This document shows positions 1-12,239 of a stretch of 29,749 bases of DNA, in pieces; position 1 is the stretch's first letter, and the number at the start of each line of letters is the position of its first letter. This DNA is from Pelargonium tetragonum (lineage: Eukaryota > Streptophyta > Magnoliopsida > Geraniales > Geraniaceae): assembly GCA_036897445.1 (NCBI GenBank), contig JAYMTL010000179.1:1-29749 (forward strand). The letters run 5' to 3'. A model generated the notes under the pieces. It searched no databases. It had not been told where the DNA came from and saw only the letters and a program-made list of their open reading frames with translations. Position numbers and translations under genes: made by a program.

Positions 1-3000
1 ATTATGTCTTTGACCTCGAGGATAGAACTTAAAAGTATTCATTGCATAAAGCATATCCCGGCAATGCTTAAAAATCCTGAACTCCTTGTAAGAATTAGAA
101 GCTTGCCTTCGTTCTAGAGTATACAAAACAGTATAGTAGTTTTTTATATAGCTTGTCCTTACCCTTTATCTTTTTATCTCTTTTTTGAATTGCTTTTCTA
201 ATAAAAGACCAAAAGGCTTTGTTACTTGCTAAAGCCCTAGATAATCACAGGGGCTAATTTAGTCAATCTAACTGCTATACCAACTTTCGGGGGCACTTGT
301 AAGCAAGGAAATTCTTAGCCGCGTAGCTTCTTTACTATTTTACATTAAAATAAGCAATCATTTAGAACAATATTCTAATTTTCATAACTAAAAAGTTAAA
401 TGTTAAGGGCAGCTAAGGGATTCATAGGGACCCCCGTTGAAAAAGGTTTTTCGATCTTAGAAGTTATAAGCTAAAACACTTTAGTAAGACTAATACCACG
501 TATAGGGCTCTATCAAATTTCCTTATTAAAACAAAAAAGCTTCTTACTATTCCTGTAAAATTCAATTTGTACTTAAATTCAGAAATCCATATGACATATA
601 TAGCTTTTAAATATCTAAATCTCAGTAGCTAAAGCTACCCTTTTTGCCTTTGAAAACTGCTTAGCAACAAGCAATTTCTTTCTTCGAGCTCCCTGCTTTG
701 AACAGATCTTAGATATAATTAGATACTAACAATAAGAAAAGGCTCATGTAATATTGGGTGTAGGCTGTATACGAACAAATAAAGCGGTTACCGATAGGAA
801 GAAACAACTAAGGGGTATTATGTTCCAATTATAAAAAAGAGGACCCTCGAGAGATATAAAGGGTAGGATTTTTTTTTACTTATTTCTTTTTCTTTCTAAT
901 TAAGTGCAATAAACTACTTAAGAGTAAGACAACAACTATTACGTATACTCCTTTATTCCTCAACAGCTTAAGCTAGTTAAGATCCTAATACTACAGCTGA
1001 AACTTTAACTATTAAGAAGTCAAGCTTTATTCTATTATTAGTATTTAAAAGAAGTATAGGAGTATATTTTTGGTCTATTTTACCTATGACATCGACTCCT
1101 AAGGGATTCCCGAAACTCATACTCCTTATTAACTGAATTTACTTATAAGAAACACCTTTAACTAAACAAAGAAAAATTACGGATACTCCTATTACTTCAC
1201 TTTGAGAGTTTCTATTGGAATCCCATGAGATATGAGGGGCTACATATTGGTAGGTAGAATCCTTATTTAAGGATTATAGGAACTTATATTAAAAATTTCT
1301 TAAGTAATGCATTACCTCTATTTCATAGCACAGAAAACAAAGAGCTTCCTTTTAGTTTACTTGGAATAGGAAGTGCTCTATCTTGAGTCAATATTTGAAC
1401 TAGATTAATTAGATAGTAGTAATTCCTAAATTTATTAAAAACTAGAACTTATTAAGTATTAAGGGAGACTGATTCTCTTTACGACCCCTTATTCAAGGAA
1501 AATTCTTAGCTATACTTACAAAGCAACTTATTTATAAAAATTATAGAAAAAATAAGTAAGCGGATTTACTTTAAATCTTTGTTTATAATAATATGTAAAA
1601 GACTCTAAAATACTTATAAATTAAGTACATATTAACTCCTATTTTTCTCGATTAGAGTTACTTCATTAACATAGAATTTGGATACTCTTAAGACCCTACG
1701 ACTCTCGGAAATATTTATTTTAGGCCTTACCGCATAGAGTTTCATGAAAGTTTCTTAGTTATCCTTATTTCTAGAAATTTGAAAAGTCTTGCGTAAGTCA
1801 CAAGCAAGCTTCCCTCTATCTTATTAAAAAAGCCCTTTTTTCTGTATTCCCTTTATCAGCGATTCCTACTCTTATTAATTGAAAGAAACCCATTAATTAT
1901 ATATAATATTTTTTATAAAAAAGACAAATATATACAAATATAGAGGAAGACATTTGTATAAGATATGTTAATTTACAATTTAATTAGTAAATTTAAGAAA
2001 CAAGCTAACCTTCCTTAAATAAGCAATTCAAAAGCTCTATTAGCTACACTTTTTCTTGTATGTAATAAGGGTTGCCCTATAAAACGCTTACCTCTAATTT
2101 TAGTTTGAATTGTCTTGGTTTTACTTATGTAAATAAGGCAGTAAGATAGCCCCTATTCTTAAATAAGAGGCTTCTAAATTTGCTTTATAGAATAGGGAGC
2201 TATTAGAAAAAAATATAGATGATTTCTTAGGCTTTTTACTTAACAACCTTTCGCTAATATCTTAAAGGCAAAATGTCTCTTGTAGTAATCACCTAAATTT
2301 TAGTATTAAAGTAAAGAAGTATGCTTTTTTTACCTAAATTTCCTAAACTGCTCAAGTCAGCATACTAGGGAGGGCCCATATACTTTAACTATTTAATATT
2401 AAACGCCAGTAAAAAAGACACCTTATAAAAACTTCAATTTAAAGTACCTAACTTCTTACCCTTTTAAGTAATACCTATACTCAAAGCTTGCTTATAAGGC
2501 CCAGTTTAAAGGACTAAGTTAATCAAGAAACCCACAGTTTATTTAGATTTAGAAAAAACCTAAAATTTAAAAAGGCTCCACTTAGGAAATGCTAGAAAAG
2601 GGCTTACTTATTAGTTCGAAATCCTCTTATAAGTTACAAAATCTATACTAATCCAAGGACTCCCTCCTATATATTATAAAGAAATCCCACTTTATTAAAG
2701 ATTAAAGGAATACTATATTTACTTACCAAACCCTCTCACATCTTGTTTGGAAGATAACCTCTTTAGGCTTATACTATATACACGTAGACTATTGCTTTAC
2801 TTTACTAGGACCTTGGGATTTCCTTACCTTAAATTCTATTAGATACTTTTTAATAAGTAGGAACTTTAGAATGTTAGTTACACACACACCTTTTATCTTT
2901 TATTCAGAATTGACTAGCTACTCCTTACCAACCACTAAATTCACTTTTTTCTACTTTAAAAAAACCCAGCATAATTAGGGCTCATTTAGAATAGAAAGCT

Positions 3001-3148
3001 CGGTAAGGTGTATACTATGTATCTGTAAGTACCTGAGTAAATACTCTTTATTTAGTAAGTTTATCAAGAACTAGGGAATTGTGCTTAAAGAAGATAAGAT
3101 ATCCGACTTTATTTCAGAAATTTTAATAAATAGATCCCAAAAGTTTGG

Positions 3149-3180
3149 TTTTCGTAAAGGGCCCGTGCCAGCCTGATCTT
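3149..3180 (+). repeat. GC-cored dispersed repeat, copy A
   Basis: This segment starts TTTTCGTAAAGGG and runs through CCCGTGCCAG. It aligns with 20522-20553 (TTTTCGCTAAAGGG, then CCGTGCC) and more loosely with 7873-7897 (TCGTAAGGACCCGTGTCAG). All three lie on the plus strand, surrounded by unrelated AT-rich DNA. The shared core is a short GG/CC palindrome followed by GTG. No function is visible. It could be a tiny mobile GC cluster of the kind found in some organelle genomes, or chance similarity between low-complexity pieces. Confidence 0.4.
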
Positions 3181-5858
3181 ACCTATTGCAAGGTTCGTGT
3201 ATGTAGAGTATAAGATAAAAATGAGTGTAACTAGTCCTAAAAACCTTTCATCTTAGTATTTAGTATATCGGGTAGATCCAACCTTTAGCCTACTCGGCCC
3301 CTTATGTGGTTTTTCCAAAAAAAAAGTATGGGAAGTATAAAAGAAGACAAAAGTACATTTTAAAGAAAATAGTTGAAGGTTCTTTTCTGATACTTATCTT
3401 GACTCTGTATTACGTATTCAGGATCATTAGCTCGGTTACATACGATAAATTTAGTAATGTTGTGTTAGTAAGATAAAAAGGAATAAGGTAAGTCCATCAA
3501 CTCCAATGCCTGCTCCTGGAGTAAATAAAAGAGAATCTAGTTCATTTTCTTTTTCGTTAGTCAAGAAGTCTATGAGGATAGAGAGTGTGTGCTAATTTGA
3601 CTCCTGTAATATTAATGTCAGACGTTTTACGCAAGTACATGATTACTCGCATTCATATGTCCAAAATGTAGAACACGTAATTGCTTAAAAGAGGGCTACC
3701 CGCTTGTTAAGTATTAAACATTGAAGTCACGTTAGAATAGAATGAACTTTAGGTATATCTTTTTAAGTGGCTTTGTCTTTCTGCTATGATTGTTAGAAAT
3801 CTTTCTTTTCTAATTGAACGTTCCAGTAAGTAAGAAGGGACCTGGGACTTTATATTTCATGTCTTAATTTTAGAAACTATTATACTTAAGAATACGTGAA
3901 TTAGAATACAAGGCTCAGAGTTACAAAAGTTAATATGTGGTTTATAATTATGGTTGCTATTCTATTTACTTACTAGAAATCAAGTTCTTTTTTTGCAATA
4001 ATCGAACAACGAGGCGCTAGGGTATAAATAGTACAAGAACACCTCTAAAGTCCTAATTTATAATTTAATAGACCATATATGTAACGTTTTTACGATTAAG
4101 GTAAAAATTCTGAAACCTAGAAGGCAGGGTTTGTTTGTTAACCTCTTATCTTCCTAGTTGAAAGTTTTCATTCTGTATACTTTAGTTTAGTAAGGTTAAA
4201 TAATTTATAAGAGCACTCCTCACGAGTTAATTATGGCAACCTAAATCCATTTATTTAGGACTCAATTTTCGTTGTCTTAGTAAATACATTAGAGTATAAA
4301 TTCCGTTTTTCATTCACTCACATATTACTGGAAAAATTTCAAGTTGTACAATTCTGAAAAGGCCTTTGCAAGCGGAGGCGTATCCATTAGAAATCCCAAC
4401 CCTGGACTCTTTTTTATTATGAGATTAATTAAGATAGGATTTATATAAAGTTTAATGGCTCGATAGTAGGGTTCGAATCCTGGATTTGTGTTAGGAATCT
4501 TATACTCAGAACTCGGTTCAATATTTGATTGCATATAAATATCTCATTGCTGGGGTCTCTTAAAATAGAATTCGCATGCATGTAATCCTTCATGAGGATT
4601 TCTCATAACGGGTGTACCCTGGTTTCTTAGAAGGGTCTCTCCCGCAATATCACAACAGTCTCGATATCTGGATTCTTTTTAGTGGATATTACTATAATTA
4701 CTTTAGTTGGTGGGAAGTAAACTTTTCTGTGGAACTACTCAGAAAACTTAACCCTTATTTCTAAGAATAGCAAAAAGTTAACACTGTGAGATGATCAGGG
4801 CCTTGTCTACCCCATATTACTGAACTGACTGGGCCCCTTTTTACAAATACAAAAAAATCCATCACTAAAGAGAAGGGGAGAGCACTTAAAGCAAAGTAAA
4901 AAGGGTGTTAGGCCACTTCGGAATACGCAAAGGTAAAATTTATACTGATACCTCCAACGGATACAACATAGAAAAAGATTTGAGCTGCTTACCTCACTAA
5001 TGTAATATACAGGAAAATCAAGTGCTCTAGTCTAGAAGTCCAAAGCCTTTGTATTCTTGGTAAAGCGAGGAGGAGTATGTATGATCCATGTGTATAGCCA
5101 GCTAAAGAGTTCTTGTATTATTATGACGGCATCGCTTTTAAGAGGGAAATTGTATTGTTGAGATTAGGAATTTACAACTTACTCCGATAAATGTCTTATG
5201 GAATCCAATGTCTTAGCGAGCAAAGGCTTTCTTAGCTGTCCTTGTTAGCCGGCAAATATGGCTAGCTATTTCTGGAAGGAAGTAAAGCTGTAGCTAAAGC
5301 AAGTGGAGTCTAAGCGGATAGAAGGCAAAGGAGAGGCTTAATTAGTTTCCTTTTGGGTTATGATGACATGCATTGCTGATAATCAGTATTCTCTACAGAG
5401 GTGTGAAAGAAGGCTCTAAGGACTCTATTCTATATGTGGTAAATTATCTTCTTTCTTATGGATTTCGTGGGGTTATAATAATTGAGTCACCCAGTATTTT
5501 TCATTGATTAAAGTCTTACTTTGCAAACTTCAGGGATGCCGCTTATAACAGGAAACCCCGTCCTTGGCAACTACCCGAGGAAAGACTGCTAGGGGCAGAG
5601 AGCTCCTCTAAACTATATAGGGCATATTGAATTGAAGTTTTATATCTATTGGCTGGGGTAATTCTATGGGAGAATACGCTCGGGTAACCTTAAGTGTCTT
5701 TGTTAATAGGGGCTCCTGCTCTTGGATCTCCAGGTACAACTTCATGTCTTAACGCAAAACTTCACAGTAAATAAAAAGCTTTTTAAAGGTATGGCAGTAA
5801 GATAATTTTAAGGAATTGTCGGGAGCAGTTAAGTGTATCTATATAAAAGTCTTTGTAG

Positions 5859-5870
5859 AAGGGTTCCCTT
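5859..5870. repeat. GC-cored mini-palindrome
   Basis: AAGGG and CCCTT arms flank a two-base centre, one of many such units in the window. Clear relatives lie at 11054-11067, 17868-17878, 18808-18817, 22488-22502 and 25545-25556. Each has two or three G, one to three centre bases, two or three C, and A/T flanks that extend the arms. Confidence 0.4.
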
Positions 5871-6447
5871 GTGTCCAATTAGAAAAAACCTCAAGAGTAC
5901 GTAACAAACGGAAAAGCCCTTATATGACAGAGTTTCAAATCCTATGGTTAGCTAATAGTTAAAATCCTGATAAATAGAGCTAATATTAAATTTCAGTGTC
6001 TATTTTAACTGAAGTTGCTTATCTAGGATACTTGATTTAACCTAAGTTTGCATATCCCGTTACCTTTAAAGCGGAATGGAATCTGTAAGATCCGAAATAA
6101 ACCTTAAACTGGGCATAAGCAATATTTTAGTAATGTCATATGAATAACTGCGAGTTTAACTATCTTACTATTTTTACTAAGTAAGAAGAAGCGCCTTTTT
6201 AGTATTCCTTTTCTCTAAGTCTAGTCAAGGTCCAAAATAATATAAAAATAATGAAGGAGTCCAAATTTATTTAAATGTTCCTTAGCTTGTGTATGTATAA
6301 GGTTTGGAGAGGAAAGACTTCCTCAAAGAGAGGTCTAATTTTTAGTAAGAAAAAGAAAGTAAGTCGAAAACGAAAATGGGTTTGCTAAATTACAGGTTAT
6401 TAGTTCGCTGACTAGGGTCGAGCATTTACACAATTTTCATTTTTAGG

Positions 6448-6466
6448 AACCCCTATTTTAGGGGTT
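6448..6466. repeat. hairpin, 8-bp stem
   Basis: AACCCCTA pairs perfectly with TAGGGGTT around a TTT loop. It is the first of three inverted repeats packed into 124 bp (6448-6466, 6474-6492, 6542-6571). No T run follows directly, so a bacterial-type terminator reading is weak. Confidence 0.6.
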
Positions 6467-6473
6467 TACTAAA

Positions 6474-6492
6474 CTCTAGGCATTACCTAGGG
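6474..6492. repeat. small hairpin of the 6.5-kb cluster
   Basis: CTAGG at 6476-6480 pairs with CCTAG at 6486-6490 around a CATTA loop. One wobble pair and one further GC pair extend the stem outward. It is weak by itself and is noted because it sits between two stronger inverted repeats. Confidence 0.35.
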
Positions 6493-6541
6493 GTATAGAA
6501 TCCCGTAAACTGCTAAATTAAGGGACTTTAAGTATGCTAAG

Positions 6542-6571
6542 GAAGTACGAGTCCTTAAGGACTCGTACTTC
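6542..6571. repeat. perfect 30-bp palindrome
   Basis: The 15-base half at 6542-6556 (GAAGTACGAGTCCTT) is matched exactly by its reverse complement at 6557-6571, with no spacer. The symmetry ends at 6541/6572. A perfect palindrome this long is not expected by chance in 30 kb. The centre contains GGAC and GTCC blocks, the same GC-cored theme seen in the smaller palindromes elsewhere. Possible roles are a cruciform or replication or recombination site, a binding site for a dimeric protein, or a scar of inverted duplication. The sequence does not decide between these. Confidence 0.9.
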
Positions 6572-7872
6572 AGTAACAGGGGCATCTTATTCTGCAGCGT
6601 ATAGGGTTTTTTAAGTCTGCGTACTTTTTATTTAAGCAAAAACTTCCTGATAAGGTAATAAGATTCCTACTGAATTCTTATACGAAAAGCATTTAAATAA
6701 TTATAAACCGAGGGGGCTACTTTGCCGTTTGTCTGTATCCTAGCTTAACTTTTATAGGTACGAGCTACAAAAATGGAATGACTTCAGAATTCCCTATGCG
6801 TCCGTTGTTTTTAAGAAAGTATCTAATAATCGCTTTAACGTTCTTCCCTTTTTAGAGTTCGAGCTGTGAAGAATCTTTTATTAAGTAAGGCAGCATTTGT
6901 TCAAGAGGTTTTTGACTTCAGGAGGATTTAGTTTTGCTTTTTAGTACTCCTTTGTAATAAAACTTATCCAAACGGGGAATCCTAGTAAAAAAACTAATAA
7001 ACATAATATAAAAAGTTCCGTATAGAGGCAATAATTTAGACGGCGTTTTAAACATGACACGAGTAATAACTAAAAGAGCCTCCAACGTAACAATTTCTAT
7101 CTCCGAGACCCGGTATACTTGGTTTTATAAGACTAGAAACCTTTCCTTTGGAGTATCCGAGATTAGAAAAGCCCTCACAAAGCATAAATTCAAATAACAG
7201 AAAATTTTTAGTAAAAATAAAGATTTATTGGCTTTAGTCCTTTCTTTATATCCCAAGGAGTCTTTATTTTCGGTAATTGAAAACACAGAAACAGGGGAAC
7301 GTGGGCACCCACTCTCTTCCTAAAAAGCATACAGAAACACAAAACAACTTATCTTAGTTCTAGTATTTATAGAGAGCAAGCCTAGGAAATCGATTAAAAG
7401 AAAGTAATAAAGTGTCTAAAACGTTGGCTAAAGAAAGAGGGGATCCTATATGATTTTCCAAAGAAGGTAACTAAGATCTGGGATATAATAAAAAAGACCT
7501 TCTAGAAAAGAGCTAGGGCACTGTTCAAATGAATCTCAATTTGTTGTCCTTCACATTTGACTTTCGAAAGTCTTGCCTTAAAGAGTCTAATTGAAAGTCT
7601 AGGAAATATGGATTTCTCAGTCTTATTTAAGTGTTGTGGGACTTGAAGTAAGTTATGCATTTTCTAGTAGCTACTTTAAGCTTTTAGCACTCTCGAGGTT
7701 AGGTTAAGAAAGCTTATTAAATAGGGTCCAGAAGTTCCAGCGGGAGCTACTAAAGAGTTGTTTATTCAGATTAGGATCTTGCTCGAGGAGGTATAAAAGA
7801 GAGATAAATAGTAATGAGCAGGCTTTCCTTTTTTAGTAAGTCCTTTTTGACAAGTATAAGAATTTCAACCCA

Positions 7873-7897
7873 TCGTAAGGACCCGTGTCAGTAGTCT
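7873..7897 (+). repeat. GC-cored dispersed repeat, copy C
   Basis: The segment TCGTAAGGACCCGTGTCAG resembles copies A (3149-3180) and B (20522-20553) but lacks their TTTT lead and has one fewer G in the core. It is the most diverged member of the trio. Confidence 0.3.
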
Positions 7898-10800
7898 TTG
7901 TTTCTTTAACTGACTCCTTGTTAGGATAAACACCCAGTATAAGAGAATGCCCAGGAGAGCTCCCTTTTTTTACTTGTGATAGCTATAAAATAGGGAAAAG
8001 AATAGAACAAGGATTTGACTCAAACAACTTTTTTTATGTTAAGCCCTTTTTTATTCAAGCCTAAGTTTGATCCAATTCTAGGAAAAGATAAAAGAGCAAA
8101 CCAAAAGTCTTAGATATACTACTAGCTCCCAACTTATAGGGGATTCTGTAGGCTTAAGGAAAACCAAAACTTTTATTTGAAATCTAGTCCGCGCGAGATA
8201 CAACTCATTTTCTCAACCCCAGTTAGGGAAAGCATAAATAATAAGTAGGAAAGGCTCGCTTGTCGTTTATCTTATCTACTTATCCTATTCAAATCCTATA
8301 AGCCAGGGACATGAACTCTATAACTATAAATCGAGTTTACTTTTCTAGAAGCATATAATTAATCTAGGGTGTCTAAAAAGAATGAATCTACCTCGGATGG
8401 GTTACTGCGAGCTGCTTATAACTAGAAATATTAGGTATTAATTAAATAGGAATCAAGTCTATATTGCTGAATAATAAGTGTCTATAGGAATTTGGTTTAT
8501 AAGAATGGGCAGAAGGGGGTGCTTATGAATTGACAAGGGGAGCGGTTCCTCAGATAAGTAAGGTATATTTACAAGTTACAAGGGTCCTCATCTATACGCA
8601 ACAAACCCACAAATTAACTGAGCAAAGATTTGGATAAATGCTCCCCTATTTCTATGATTATCTATCTGTATAATAAGGTCCAAGAAAATCCTTATAAACT
8701 TCTTTGTGACGAAAGCATGTAGGGATGTAGATCGCCGAGATTAAAGAAAGATTTTGTTAGAAGAATCCCGTTGACAATAGCCAGGAGGAGCTTCTCGTTG
8801 TAAGACATAGACGCAATAGATATAAATTTCAATCTCTGTTCGGACATATTTCTCACTTCGAGTACCCGCTTTTGGAAGACTTTGTAACAAGATCTCCTTT
8901 TTGATATAATACACGAGAGGTTAAGAATTAAATTACTTCTTATAAAGGGAATTCGGGTTTTTCATTACTATAGTATACAGGAACTGGGACTTTTTAGGGC
9001 TTTGCTATACGATAGCTTTTTGTCTTTAAGTAGTAAGTTATCCATGTCCTTTTAGCCTGTATAGAACCTACCCCTTATTTCTTATCGAGATTCTTGTGAG
9101 GTACCTGTATCAGTATCATAAAACATAAGTACCCCTTTTTAGATATTATAAGTAAAAAAACTTGTAAAGAATGAGGGAAACCCAGATTAAGTTGCAGACC
9201 TTTATCTGAATCTCTTTTACATAAGGGTATTCGAACATTGTAAAAAAGTTTGTGTTATTGGGTTTTAAGCGAACCTCTTGTTTTTCATTTCAATTATCTA
9301 TTTGGGTTTTTTATTCTCTCACGGAGTTTTTGGGGCTTTCCTCGTGTTTAGATACTTATTTTTTTGGCCCCGATTTTAAAAGAAGAAACTAGCAGCGCAA
9401 GAGCTTTGAAGGGGCATAACCTTTTGTTGAATTATTAAACTGACAAAACCCGAGCTATTTTTACGATTTAAACTTTTATTTATGGAATCTCCTTACTAGA
9501 CTTAGTCTAATAACTTTGTACAAGAATTTTCGTAGTATTTAGATCTCGAATAAACTTCTAAGAAAAATTATAAGGGTTTCCTTGTCCTCTTGTTCAGTCC
9601 TTGTAAAATAAAAAATGAGAGCTTCTTTATGATTTTGCGTACTACGAGAGCTTTTTGGAAAGGGCCGGCTTATCACAAATAAAACAAGATATGTAAAATA
9701 CGCCTAACTATAGTAAAAATAGGAAGAACTTAAATAAAAAAGTAAAAAAAGACAATTATAGAGTTTAAGGGGCAGGTTTTTATAAGAGTAAAAGGTTGTG
9801 GGTAAGAAAGCAGGTATCGAAGATAAGAAAGCTAAGAGGGAATTCCTTTAAAAATGAATATTCTTGTCGCTAGAAGGAGTCCCTAGATCTTTTTGTACAT
9901 ACAAGGGAGTTCGGTGTCAACTTTTAGGCCCTCTTTACACTCAAACACGCGCGCGGTGGGAGTTTCTTGACTAACACTTCATTATACTACTATATTAATT
10001 TGAGATTTTCTACAAACTGTTAGGTGTTTGAACTTTGGCAGACCTCGGCTTTGGATTAAAAATGATCTGAGAAGCTCTAAACTCAACGCGATTTTTATCT
10101 CAAATTCCCCGAATATTCTGGCCGGTGTCTAAGGATTTACACTAAAAGGGGCAACTTTCCCTTTATAAAAACTTTGGAAAAGCCCAGCGAGGGTTTCGGT
10201 AAAGATAGATTAAGATAAGAGCACCCCGCGCGATCCCCTGTTTTTAGCTTGTGGGTTAGGAAAAGGTCGTTATATCAGGAGACTCCATAAGAATGTTGCC
10301 TTTTGCTAGGCATACTTGCTATAAGAATTTCAGTGACATAAAACTCCGAATAGGAATAACAAATAATTATGTAGTTAGCTTTTACGATGAGAGTGCCAAG
10401 TCTTCTAATAAGATCAAGCTTTATTTACTGTAACAAAAACGAAGAAGTTTTGATTACCTAAAATCAGGGCTTTTCGACGTAAGTAGTTAGTGTTGTTTCG
10501 AGACTTTAGTATCGCAGGGGTGTGTCTTTAATTAAGGAGTTCCCAGACTCTTCATCTAAAATAAGGGGTCCTCTGGTTTATGTCTTAATTTTTTTAATGC
10601 ACCACTTTAGTAAGAGGCTGAAACCTAATCTTGTGCCGAATGGAGGATAGCCTAAATGTTTTATACGACTAAGCGTTCTATGTGTTAGTAAAAAGAAAAA
10701 ACTCCTTGCTAGAGTTACCCAAAAAGAATTTTGTTTAAGACTATATCAAGCAAAACTCTAAGGAGCGTGAAGCTTTTTATAACAGGTATACAAAGGTTCG

Positions 10801-11053
10801 CACACTTTTGATATAAAATTTTATTTACACGGGCTTCTGTAATCGAACCTACGGAGTGAGGAGACCCAAAGAACTGACTTAATTCTAAATAAAAAAGCGA
10901 ACTCATACGCTTTAACTACTCCTACTTAAAAGTTCAGGCTATTCTCTTAATTATTCCCATGCCGATATCTCTTAAAAAGGAATTCTCTTCTATCTGAGTC
11001 ATTCTAAGTTTAATGCTTAATAAAGGGTAAAAATATAAAGCAAAGTATTCTCT

Positions 11054-11067
11054 AAAGGAGTTCCTTT
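11054..11067. repeat. GC-cored mini-palindrome
   Basis: AAAGGA and TCCTTT form 6-bp arms around a GT centre. It belongs to the GG-N-CC family described at 5859-5870. Confidence 0.4.
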
Positions 11068-11739
11068 CGCATATGCACTTTTCAAATACCCAGTTTTATC
11101 CTATAAGATTTAAAGAGTCTACTTTTTTTCTAGCTTCTAAGGCGGAGCCCGCGTAATTTAAGTCTTTTATCCTTGAAAACTCAAATTTGTGTTAAGGATT
11201 TTCTACCGGAGTTATACCTTGCACAGTTAAAAAGAAAGTAGTTTTTAGAACCTCTTTTAAAACGCTACAACAAGAATCTTCGAATATCGTTAAAAAGGAC
11301 TCCCTTCTTATATGAAAGTACGGATATGGATATCCCCTGGTAAATTACACAAGAAAAGCCTTGTTTAGAAAGAATCGGCTTTACCCCGATATTACCAGGC
11401 AAATATGAGAGTATCTAGATTGCGGTGTGAATAGACAAGCATCTAATGACTTCCCTGTTTAAGGTTGCGAAGTAGTTTTTCTTAGAATATGCATGCTCGT
11501 TATCTAAATCCAATCTTGATATAACAAACGTTAAAGGCTTAGAGCAAAGAACGGCAGGGGGCTCTCCTATCGCGTCCCCATAAAGAGTAAAAGGGGGGAA
11601 GTTTAGTTAATAAAAAGAGAATTACTATATCCTTTCTCTTTTTTTACTGAGAAAGGCTGGAATTTTTTGCATTCTGAGCTTAGAATTACCGGGAAAGTTG
11701 TTTTTTGTTCTTCCAAATGAGCATTCTATAACCTGTACA

Positions 11740-12010
11740 CCTCTTTGCAGTCCTAATAGTAACTTATATAAAAACTTTTACTGCAATCGGAATCCCTATC
11801 TTCTGTAGCTTACTCTTGATAGCTTTGGGTTTTACCTATGCTTTATGCGTTATACCTTTTCTAGCATTTCTTACGAGCTAGACTTCATATCTGTAACTTT
11901 ATTCTTAGCTATACTTCCTACTTACTCTATATCCTCTAAGTCTTAAAAGCTGTACCTCCTTAAAAGGGGATACCTCTCTTCCTTTTACAACCCTTACTTA
12001 TAGATTGCTA
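11740..12010. other. pyrimidine-rich block
   Basis: The plus strand is clearly biased to C and T: 41 of 60 bases in 11881-11940 by my count. One plus-strand frame is open for just under 50 codons, ends with TAG at 11880, has no ATG, and would read as a hydrophobic peptide (TFTAIGIPIF followed by CSLLLIALGF). Hydrophobic translations are expected from C/T-rich DNA, so I do not call a gene. A decayed membrane-protein exon remains possible. The next block downstream has the opposite strand bias. Confidence 0.4.
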
Positions 12011-12239
12011 CCTTAACCCTTAACTGAACAAACTATAACATTTTTAAGTAAAGATTTTCGTTAAAGAAACTAGGAATGAAAATGCAATTAAAATTTGAGA
12101 ATAGCGGTCAGGCTAAGCCTTTCCTACATACTTACTAATATATTATACATAAGTCACTAATAAAAACTACTAATAGATATTCTAAAAAGAGAGTACCATT
12201 CCTCTTAGGTTAGTCCTTTAGTTCTTTAGAATCCTAACA

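Larger units (their letters stand above)
1..6447. other. gene-less AT-rich DNA
   Basis: I see no gene, RNA gene or mobile element here. The only open frame of note is a 69-codon minus-strand frame near 4325-4534, which looks like chance. The stretch holds short A and T runs, a brief CA run near 2880-2890, small GC-cored palindromes such as 5859-5870, several TTAGTAAG octamers (481, 3052, 3465, 4187, 6342) and copy A of an ACCCGTG-type repeat (3149-3180). A small hairpin (6-bp stem, GG loop) lies at 439-452. Confidence 0.6.
6572..11739. other. gene-less AT-rich DNA
   Basis: I see no supported gene. The only listed-size open frame is a 63-codon minus-strand frame near 10715-10906, consistent with chance. 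The stretch contains copy C of the ACCCGTG repeat (7873-7897), TTAGTAAG octamers (7833, 10607), an AGGGAATTCCT unit (9837-9847), the 11054-11067 mini-palindrome, and isolated CpG-rich specks (near 8190, 9950 and 10226) that stand out from the AT-rich background. Confidence 0.6.

Noticed and set aside
3160-3175. GTGCCAGC, as in the 530 loop of small-subunit rRNA
   Set aside because: Only eight bases match. The conserved CCGCGGTAA that must follow is absent, and no other rRNA landmark is nearby. The site is better explained as copy A of a dispersed repeat.
4465-4490. GGGTTCGAATCCT, resembling a tRNA T arm
   Set aside because: The T stem breaks after three pairs, and no matching acceptor strand lies upstream at tRNA distance.
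4325-4534. 69-codon minus-strand ORF
   Set aside because: The length matches chance expectation, and there is no motif, start signal or neighbour to support it.
10840-10862. Minus-strand GTAGGTTCGATTAC, resembling a tRNA T arm
   Set aside because: The closing G53-C61 pair is missing and no D or anticodon arms can be drawn.
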